Shown here piece after piece: positions 57,129 to 64,000 of a stretch of 64,000 bases of DNA. The notes under the pieces were generated by a model, which was given only the letters and a program-made list of their open reading frames with translations, was not told where the DNA came from and ran no database searches. The first letter of the stretch is position 1. Every line of letters starts with the position of its first letter. The position numbers were made by a program, and so were the translations under genes. The stretch is from Copromyces sp. CBS 386.78 (taxonomy: Eukaryota; Ascomycota; Sordariomycetes; Sordariales; Sordariaceae). The stretch spans positions 93,541-157,540 of the forward strand of contig MU839185.1 of assembly GCA_030685235.1 (NCBI GenBank). Direction: 5' to 3'.

Positions 57129-58398
57129 ATGTCGGTCCTACCTACCTTCTCACAGCCAGCCCGGCGCCTCCTCATCCTTCTCCCCGTCGTCTTTGTTACT
57201 CTGACCCTTCTCACCGGCCTCTTCAATGAGTCCGTTCGCGCGACCCTGTGAGTATCCCGTCCTCGATTATAGCCCCGCGCTCAAACATCGCTAATCCATG
57301 GTTTCCTCTGGCAGGCCCAAGGTAGTCATCACCACCAACCCATCCTCGACCAGCGATAACCCCTTCCACGGCGACTGCTCTGCCAACCATACCAATGGCC
57401 CGCTCGACAACCTCTCCTCGATCATCCAGGCACTCTACGCGCCCCTCGTCGTTCCCATCACCACCCCCACATTCACCGCCCGCGATGGCACCGTCAAGCG
57501 CCTGCCTCCAGCTTCGGAGCTGATCCATCACAAATCCCTCGGCAAGCGTATCTGCATTCTCGACGTCGACACGCGCCCGCACACCGACGACGGCGGCATC
57601 TTTTCCTCCTCTTTCCCCACCTGGGACGCCCTCCTCCCCGGTTCTTCCGGGTTCCTCTCTCACTACCTCTACGCCTTGATTCACGGCTATACCTACAAGT
57701 TTGTGCAGGCGCCGACATACGAGGACAGAGCCCCGCACTGGACCAAGGTGATCTTCACCCAGGAGCTGCTGAAGGAATACGACATTGTGGTGATGCTGGA
57801 TTACGACGCTGTCTTTCCCAGCCCGGAGCTGCCGCTGGAGTGGATGCTCAACTACTGGAAGATCGACGACAAGGTCATGGTGGCCATGGCGCAGGACCCG
57901 GATGACGAGGTCAATCGCGACTTGAGGGGGAACCTAAACGTCAACACGGGATTCATCATTGCGCAGGCGTCCGAAAACACGCAGAGGATGTTCAAGGACT
58001 GGGCCGAATGTCCCAGCGAGACAAGGTACAAGGGCTGTGCGAAGTGGAAGGACATCATTTTCCACGAGCAGGCGGGTTTCAGCTCCCACGTGAGGTACGA
58101 CTTCTTGGACGGGCTAACCATCGAGGAGGAACCGGGCAAGAGCATGCTAAGGGTGCTCCCGTGTAATGAGGCGAACGGGATACCCGAGAAGAAGCACCTG
58201 GGATGCTCGGGACAGCTGGTCAGGCATTATTGGGGCAACAAGGAGCAGACCAAGAGGGAGTTTAACGACAACGTCATGAATGCAATGCTGCCGCGCTTGC
58301 TGCAATCGGCCTTTAAGGCAGGCAATGCGGCGAGTGCGGTGGTAGATTATAGGAACAAGACGTTGGTGGGGGATCAGATTCTCGACAAGCCGCTGTGA
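57129..58398 (+). CDS. Golgi glycosyltransferase, GT34 (GMA12/MNN10) type
   Basis: Two exons, 57129-57247 and 57315-58398, 400 residues. The 67-nt intron (GTGAGT...TGGCAG) is phase 2. The N-terminus is a type II signal anchor (RRLLILLPVVFVTLTLLTGLF), so the catalytic domain faces the Golgi lumen. Catalytic features: KRICILDVD at the start of the Rossmann-like domain, HGYTYKFVQAP, HWTKV, and the metal/nucleotide-binding DxD as LDYDAVF (about residue 202). Later HEQAGFSS and HYWGNKEQ match GT34 C-terminal motifs. The family includes yeast Mnn10/Mnn11 and S. pombe Gma12, which add mannose or galactose to N-glycans. Donor sugar not determined. Confidence 0.93.
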
Positions 58399-59042
58399 GG
58401 CGCACAAAAAGGAAGAAAAAAGGGAGAGAAAATCGTACCTTGTGTGTGGAAAACGGCGTTTGGGAGTACACTGGAGCTGGTGGTAAGCCTTGGACATCTT
58501 GGTCCTTGGAAAGACGGATTTCTTGTCTAGCATGATCTTCAACAAACGGTTCTGCCATGTCGGCACAATATACAAGTAATGTCTGATGACGAAGATACGA
58601 AGGTGTGGAAGGAGCAGATAATATGTCAAGTGGAGGTTTAGCAAAAGACACAGTGGAGACGATCAACCGTATGTCGTCGTGGTAAACCCTCCTCATCGAA
58701 GACGTGCAGTTTGCGTTGCTTGCAGAGGAACAGATGCCAGGCGATACATGATGCATATTGCCTGCGAGGTCCACAGCTAGGAATGTCATCCCAGATAAAA
58801 GAATGTCGGTTGGATGGTATCGTGACAACATCACAACCAGAAACCCGTCTCCTGTTCCTCAGTATCTCTCTCTGGGTATATTCATAACCACTGGCCTCCC
58901 GTTACGATGCTTACATCTCTTCCTGTCCGTAGACGTCTTTCCTTCTCCTTCTCTCCACCGCCAGTGGTATCAACATCGATTCGTCTCAAACTCTTCGTTG
59001 CTCCTCCATTGCTGTCTCTTATCGCATCGGATTCGGACTGGG
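58399..59042. other. Intergenic between convergent genes
   Basis: 3' ends of the glycosyltransferase (plus) and the small hydrophilic protein gene (minus). No gene seen. Confidence 0.6.
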
Positions 59043-59417
59043 TCAACGGTCATTCTTGGCTGGTCTCGAAGCAACAGGCCCAACATCACTCAAGCCGTGC
59101 TTCGGTCGTCCGTCCCGGTCTGAGTCGACCCGAGGATCCAAGAAGTTAGCAATGCGCGAGCCATGAGGACCATAAGTTCCCTTGGGAGCATTGAAACCCA
59201 CCCCGGATCCGATCTTTTGCGACTCCTGCGTTGATGTCGCCGCCTTTGCGTCGGGGACATCGCCTTTTGGAGGAGAGACTTGTGACTGGTTTTTCTCGGT
59301 CGAGGCTTGGTTATCGGGATAGGGACCGCGGGTGTGAGGGTCGTAGTCTGGTACCGTGGCCTGTTGGCGCTCTTTGGGGTTGAGAGCTTCCTTGATGTTT
59401 TCAATGATGTCGGACAT
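59043..59417 (-). CDS. Small hydrophilic, probably disordered protein
   Basis: 124 codons from the ATG at 59417 (MSDIIENIKEALNPKER). The frame is open further upstream, but that part is low-complexity and begins in a non-coding-looking stretch. After a short amphipathic N-terminal helix the protein is Pro/Gly/Asp/Lys-rich (YDPHTRGPYPDNQ, GVGFNAPKGTYGPHGSRIANFLDPRVDSDRDG) with no Cys or Trp, hence intrinsically disordered. Such small abundant proteins are frequent stress- or conidiation-induced proteins in filamentous fungi; that role is inference. Single exon. Confidence 0.75.
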   Translation of the reverse strand: MSDIIENIKEALNPKERQQATVPDYDPHTRGPYPDNQASTEKNQSQVSPPKGDVPDAKAATSTQESQKIGSGVGFNAPKGTYGPHGSRIANFLDPRVDSDRDGRPKHGLSDVGPVASRPAKNDR

Positions 59418-60581
59418 GGTGGGCGCGTGAATGTTGCTTGGATGCGCTTCGTGGATGAGGAATGTGGCCGCTTGAGAATTTGGGTGGTTACTTGCTGCTG
59501 GATTTGAAGTATTGGAACTGAACTGATTGATGAGGCGGAAACAAATGGGATGGTCTGCAGTATTGGTGCAAGCTGAAAGATGACGATGCCCCGGAGCAGC
59601 ACAAGAAAAAAAGACGAGAGGACGCAGATGGTACCTGAAAGGCATGACGTCATGACCCTTGTGCGCTACGATAAGATAAGATCAACAGGCGGCGACGGGG
59701 CCAGGGCGGGGTGCATCCCGGGTGCTCCGTGGGAGAGCAGGAGGGCGGGGTAAATCTCTGCTGGAACTGAAATCCCCTGCAGGGCCATGATCAACCTGAC
59801 AACAGCAAAACCGCATTCCAGTCCTGCCTGTCAAGTGATCCAATCTGGCGTCCGGCACCATGAACCTTAATTTCATCCCTCTTCGGCTTTTACCTTGACA
59901 ATCCCAAGATCCCACGGCGACATGGGCGTGTCGTCACATCCGGTTCGCGGCAACCTAACACAAGCACTTGCTATCGCATCCGATCCTTGCTCGACGACTC
60001 TCGCAACATCTCGGCCCATGATACACGACGACGAACCGACGACAGCACAACGCAGAACTGTCCCACCATGGCATTGACCAGTCTCGAGTAAAGTACGTCC
60101 CGTTTGCGGCCCTTCCTTCACATCTCCCTCATACCTTTCTCCCGGATATTGACACTTCTCGACAGGATCCCATTTTATGGGGTAAACTCCTGCCTGTGCT
60201 GCCGACATCCCGAATCGGTGCGGTTTCCTCCATTTGGACATCGCTGTCTACCTCCGGCTATAACACACCATGTCACCCTGTCTCGCTTGCGTTTGGCCAT
60301 CGACTTTACCCCGTGCTCCCAAGCCGTCGTCCTCTAAGAAGCGTTCTAATCGCCTGCCGTAATTTTCTCCGATCCCAGCCTGGGCATTGTATACAACTCG
60401 GATATGATCTACAGTATCAAGATCGTGTAATCCGGCTAAAGTCAGCCTGTCAAGCCGCCATGGACGACTCTTCGCGCCGAGTTCGAGGCCCATCACGAAC
60501 AAGTACAAAAGGGCGTCGTCAAAGTCGTCACCATCATGTCCAAGTCAGCACTCCTCCGCGCTCTCTCTCGTCGCTATCAAC
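59418..60581. other. Divergent promoter region
   Basis: Promoters of the small hydrophilic gene (minus) and the lactonase-like gene (plus). No supported gene. Short frames at 60196-60693 overlap the true start of the next gene in other frames. Confidence 0.55.
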
Positions 60582-61809
60582 ATGGTTCATCTGTTGTCCA
60601 ACTTGCTGGTCGGCCTCACCCTGGCCCCGTCCGCCCTGGGCGCCACTTTGCTGGTTTCCCATTTCAGTGGGCCGGTCTACACCCTCTCCTTGACCACCAG
60701 TGGCACCACCGGCAAACTTTCCATTGCCTCGCAGGCTAGTGGCTGTGGCACAACTCCTGCTTGGCTGGAATATTACAACGACACCAAGACTGCCTACTGC
60801 TTCGATGAGTCTTGGACTGGAAGTGGTGTCATCACGCAGTACAGTGTTGGAAGCGATGGACGCCTTACTCAGTCTGGCCAGACCCGGACCAGTGGGAACA
60901 CGGTCCACGGCAAGGTGTACGGAGGATCTGATGGAAAGGGCTTCATTGCCACGGCGCAGTAGTAAGTGCCCCGTGTTCCTCGACAGGACTTGATGTCTGA
61001 CCAGTGACCACTGCAGCTCCCCATCAACCATCACCACGTACAAACTCCCCCTCGGGCAAGGCCAGGTTCAGCTCGAGAAGTTCACCATGTCGCAACGTGG
61101 GCCGAACTCACGTCAAGATGTTCCCCATCCTCACGAGACACAGCTTGACCCCACAGGAAAGTTCATGCTCGTTCCGGACCTCGGTGCCGACCTTATCCGC
61201 ATCTTCAAAATCGACGCCATCACCGGCCACTTGACCTCATGCCCAGCTGGTCAGGCCTCGGCTGGCGACGGCCCGCGCCACGCCAAGTGGTGGAAATCCG
61301 CTGACGGCGTCCTCCGCCTGTACACCCTCAACGAGCTCGGCAACTCGGTTTCCTCCTGGAACGTGGTGTACCCCACCGACTCCAACGGTTGCCTCGCCCT
61401 CAGCAGAGCGCAGACCCTTTCCACCTATGCCCCCGGCAAGAAGGGTGGCCCGAACACCAAGGCTGCCGAGATTCGCGTAGCTGGCAACTTCCTGTACGCG
61501 TCCAACCGCGCGGATCAGACCTTTGGTTCCAACCAGGATTCGATCGCCATCTACACCATTGATCCTCAGACCGGTGCTCTCGCCTGGCAGGAAGCCGCCA
61601 ACTCGTACTCGTACTATCCTCGTACCTTTGACATCAACAAGGACGGCACCTTGGTTGCATTTGGTGGGCAGACGTCCTCCAACGTGGCTATTGTGTCGAG
61701 GGACCCTGCGACTGGCAAGCTTGGGAACTTGGTTGCGAACTTGCAGGTTGGTAACAAGGGCAGGGCTGGTGAGGAGGATGGCCTCAGTGCTGTTGTCTGG
61801 GTTGAGTGA
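60582..61809 (+). CDS. Secreted lactonase-type seven-bladed beta-propeller protein
   Basis: Two exons, 60582-60961 and 61017-61809, 390 residues. The 55-nt intron (GTAAGT...CTGCAG) is phase 2. Signal peptide MVHLLSNLLVGLTLAPSALGA, so secreted. The repeats are those of the lactonase_7 family (6-phosphogluconolactonase / carboxy-cis,cis-muconate cyclase group): HETQLDPTGKFMLVPDLGADLIRIFKID, DGPRHAKWW, LYTLNELGNSVSSW, KAAEIRVAGNFLYASNRADQTFG, YPRTFDINKDGTLVAFGGQTSSNVAIV and a C-terminal strand. The R...ASNR (blade) and P....D.G..L signatures are clear. Known relatives hydrolyse or form lactones of aromatic catabolites or sugar acids. Substrate unknown. It is the last intact gene before the telomere, about 2.1 kb away. 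Confidence 0.92.
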
Positions 61810-62297
61810 ACACTCTATTGTCAGCTTTGTGTATTTCACTTCTATCTGTGAGACAGGGCATGGGAACCAAAAGTGTGTCGTGGGACAGATATAACCCCGA
61901 GCTATAATTGATTGTCACTCAGATCATCCGTCCACCCTCATATGTGCCGTAAAGTATTCAATTAGGTAGGCTTTGAGCTGCGGCATCCGGACGGACAAGT
62001 GCCGTCTTCCGTTTCAGCCACCACTGATGATGTATCTATGTTTATATTGGGCCAACTGGCCAAGTACTTGGCTCTACCATCCCCACCGCCGACCACAGCT
62101 ACATATGTCCACGTCTCGTCCGGGTCTTTCGTTCGAGCATTCTCACTGTTTCTATTGTCTTCATCACCTGCGCCCGACCCGTTCTTGCGTCTCCCATCAT
62201 GCGTCCCTTCACCATCGTCTCCGCCTTCCTCTCCCTACCGCAGCGGGAGTATGAGGAGCGTGTCTAGGCTAGGTCCTGAATCTAAACCAGATAGTGG

Positions 62298-62326
62298 GCC
62301 TAGCCTAGGTGGCCCACCTAGCCTAG
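62298..62326. repeat. Palindrome cluster built on CTAGCCTAG/CTAGGTGG
   Basis: CTAGGTGGCCCACCTAG (62305-62321) is a perfect 17-nt palindrome about a central C, embedded between GCCTAGCC and GCCTAG words. Related words recur at 62264-62271 and 62842-62889. Confidence 0.75.
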
Positions 62327-62380
62327 TTGTTGAACGGAGGGCTCTAATTGGTCGGATTTGAGTATAAAAAAGTAAAAGCC

Positions 62381-62425
62381 AAAGACCCCTATAAGGACCT
62401 TCTGGAGGTCCCTATAGGAGTCTTT
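62381..62425. repeat. 21-bp arm hairpin
   Basis: AAAGACCCCTATAAGGACCTT and its near-complement GAGGTCCCTATAGGAGTCTTT face each other over a 3-nt loop, with mismatches that are transitions. Could be a transposon end, or part of a hairpin-forming subtelomeric repeat. Confidence 0.8.
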
Positions 62426-62539
62426 AGTTAACAATTATTTTAGAGATATCGAGAGAGGTGACCTGTTCGAGGTGGGCGAAGAACTGACTTCAAAGTCCGG
62501 GCAGATGAGGGCATTCACACTTTCGCACGAAACTTTTCG

Positions 62540-62630
62540 CGCGAAAAAAACTGTCACCGATTGGAATCGAACTGACGATCGCAATGATAAGAGCAACGAC
62601 AAGAACCATTGAGCTACTGGCTCAATTGAT
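62540..62630 (-). ncRNA. tRNA-like segment followed by a T-run (minus strand)
   Basis: On the minus strand GAGCCAGTAGCTCAATGGTT (A-box-like) is followed at tRNA spacing by CAGTTCGATTCC (B-box, near-perfect GGTTCGANTCC) and, after CGGTGACAG, by a T7 run (62544-62550), as a Pol III terminator. The stems do not close into a proper tRNA cloverleaf. Possibly a decayed tRNA or a tRNA-derived SINE head. Confidence 0.35.
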
Positions 62631-62911
62631 TGAAGGGGGCCTCGTTCTTTCCTTTGATATAGGGTGGTTGAGTTTGGATAGGGCAATAAACTTTGGGAAA
62701 GAACCATCGTTAAAGGAGTGCGCTAAATTTAAAGATTTTTAGCGACTATATATAGCGGGCATTCGAATACTTCTTATTTGGCCAATTAAATATTTCCCTC
62801 GTACAATAAGGCAAGGCAAAATAACTAAGTTAGATGTTATACCTAGGCTAGGTGAAAACTCTAGGATAGAAACCTACTTTCTAGCCTAGATGCCTTAGGG
62901 GATTTCCCGCT

Positions 62912-63150
62912 ATGGTAGCTATCCAGCCAATCCTCGCCGCCCTTGTTACAAACACTACCCCTTCCCTCATCCTCGAGCGCGCAATAGCTCCTCCTCTATA
63001 CAAGCGAGTTCTCAATCCAGTACCCACTGCCAATGAGATAGCAGCTCGCTTTAATACGTTCGTCCAAGCCTTTGTCGGCGCTTAAGATGGCAAGAAGAAT
63101 ATTACTAAGGCTTTTGAGTTTATTGCTGAAGATTATATTGTTCGTTCTTT
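62912..63150 (+). pseudogene. Broken NTF2/SnoaL-like protein fragment
   Basis: A frame from ATG 62912 reads 57 residues ending ...NTFVQAFVGA then a TAA stop (63083-63085), and continues in frame with DGKKNITKAFEFIAEDYI before losing similarity. The F..AFV..(K)DG..NI.KAFEFIAEDYI pattern matches the N-terminal helices of fungal SnoaL/NTF2-like small proteins. The stop could be a CAA-to-TAA change (RIP-type) or another lesion. Fragment only, no function. Confidence 0.55.
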
Positions 63151-63377
63151 CTATGTTCACTTCTCTAGTATTCCTTTCCTCCCGTCCTCGTATTTTCTAA
63201 CCTTGTGGCTATAATTCCTGTCCTCGCATCCGTCGCTGCTTCTATGTACGACTATATAAAGGAGAGAAATTGATATAAACGAATTATGAAAGAACTACAA
63301 CCCTATAGCCAAGAACGGGGCCGCCTCCGCTTGGTTCATCTTGTTCCCTATTTGGCAACAAACTTCGCACACTTAGG

Positions 63378-63625
63378 GGGTAATCGGTAGCCTAGATTTT
63401 AGTTGACCGCTAACTTAGGTTAGCCGCGGTTAGCAACGCGATCGTTTAGTTTTTTAGAACTCGATATACCTTTTTCGAGTTACTAACCCGGGTTAGCAAA
63501 ATCCCCCCACATTTGGTCTTGCAACCAACTACATTGCTCGCATCCTGTTGACCTAGGTCAGCAGCAAAAAGCTGCTTTTTTGATAATATTCCAATTGCTA
63601 ATACTACTAAGAGGGTGATCGGTAG
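63378..63625 (+). repeat. Direct repeat of GTRATCGGTAGCC words
   Basis: GGGGGTAATCGGTAGCC (about 63377-63393) and GAGGGTGATCGGTAGCC (about 63611-63627) are near-identical and are both followed by TTAGCTAAC/GTTAGC-like words. They suggest a duplicated subtelomeric unit of about 230 bp. Confidence 0.55.
63511..63611 (+). repeat. Left arm of subtelomeric inverted repeat
   Basis: About 100 bp whose reverse complement recurs at 63799-63900. Shared blocks include ATTGCTCGCATCCT, GCAAAAAGC and CTAATACTACTAA. By eye it is about 80% identical, mostly transitions. Confidence 0.85.
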
Positions 63626-63798
63626 CCTTTTTTTTGCTAACTGCGGTCAGAAAAAGGTACTTCAGATAAAAAAGTCGTACGGGCCTTTGCATTTTTGGTT
63701 GCTAAGTCTTTAGCGTAGATTGCCGGTTAGAATAGTGATTTTTTGGTTATTATTCTAATATTAAAATATTTTAGTTGCGATACTCTATATTATAGTGG

Positions 63799-63900
63799 CT
63801 TTAGTAGTATTAGTAGTCGGAATGTTATTAAAAAAGTAGCTTTTTGCTACTAATCCAAGTTAGTAGGATGCGAGCAATTTGGTTAGTTACATAGCCAAAT
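63799..63900 (-). repeat. Right arm of subtelomeric inverted repeat, next to telomere
   Basis: Reverse complement of the left arm. It ends with CCAAAT only 8 bp before the first TTAGGG unit. The two arms bound a segment of about 390 bp that could fold as a long hairpin or be a small inverted-repeat element. Confidence 0.85.
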
Positions 63901-63908
63901 ATAAGGGG

Positions 63909-64000
63909 TTAGGGTTAGGGTTAGGGTTAGGGTTAGGGTTAGGGTTAGGGTTAGGGTTAGGGTTAGGGTTAGGGTTAGGGTTAGGGTTAGGGTTAGGGTT
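63909..64000 (+). repeat. Telomere, (TTAGGG)n
   Basis: About 15 perfect TTAGGG units running to the window edge, in the orientation expected for the right end of a chromosome (G-rich strand 5' to 3' toward the end). TTAGGG is the repeat of Neurospora and many filamentous ascomycetes. Confidence 0.98.

Larger units (their letters stand above)
61810..63908. other. Subtelomeric non-coding region
   Basis: No intact gene. It carries CTAGCCTAG-rich palindromes, a 45-nt hairpin, a tRNA-like segment, a broken NTF2-like fragment and a roughly 100-bp inverted repeat, each listed separately. Composition becomes AT-richer after about 62700. Confidence 0.6.

Noticed and set aside
57223..57738. Minus-strand ORF antisense to the glycosyltransferase
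   Set aside because: Gly/Arg/Val-rich mirror frame of a GC-rich coding exon; GT34 motifs are on the plus strand.

Overview
The window is the right end of a filamentous-ascomycete chromosome. It ends in about 15 perfect TTAGGG units (63909-64000). The short GT-AG introns with CTAAC/CTGAT-like branch points, the gene families, and an AT-rich block full of C-to-T and G-to-A changes (the signature of repeat-induced point mutation, RIP) all suggest a Sordariomycete, most likely Neurospora or a close relative. The species call is inference.

Unique, GC-balanced DNA fills 1-36.35 kb and 50.2-61.8 kb. It carries 16 protein genes I can support: a 3' gene fragment; a long low-complexity basic protein; a metallo-beta-lactamase-fold hydrolase; a secreted GH16-type glucanase; an F-box protein; a LITAF-domain protein; two four-helix membrane proteins (one MARVEL-like); a secreted Hce2/Ecp2-like protein; a sugar transporter; a type II membrane protein with a PAN/apple-like ectodomain; a NUDIX/eIF2B-like fusion; a Zn2Cys6 regulator; a Dal5-type MFS transporter; a GT34-type Golgi glycosyltransferase; a small hydrophilic protein; and a secreted lactonase-type beta-propeller protein. 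They form no obvious pathway cluster. Nearly all are secreted, membrane or regulatory proteins, as is common in subtelomeres. I worked out exon structures by hand, and total coding length is divisible by three in every multi-exon gene except the LITAF gene, whose two halves do not join in frame. The GH16 gene also has a frame problem.

The block 36.43-50.15 kb is an AT-rich, RIP-type repeat island with no intact ORF. It is layered. A Ty3/gypsy LTR retrotransposon (37649-44915, minus strand, two 221-bp LTRs, ATTAT target duplication) sits inside a decayed RecQ-family helicase gene on the plus strand. The helicase motifs read in the same frame on both sides once the element is removed. Downstream lies about 3.6 kb of further decayed sequence, partly coding-like, that I could not identify.

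A smaller AT-rich relic (about 6.73-8.13 kb) contains a 1.14-kb element with 40-bp terminal inverted repeats. It ends 18 bp past the stop codon of the metallo-hydrolase gene and holds a tRNA-like segment and five copies of an AGACATTGRTTGT-like motif arranged as hairpins. The last 2.1 kb before the telomere has no intact gene. It carries palindromes, a tRNA-like segment, a broken NTF2/SnoaL-like gene fragment, and a roughly 100-bp inverted repeat whose outer arm ends 8 bp from the telomere tract.
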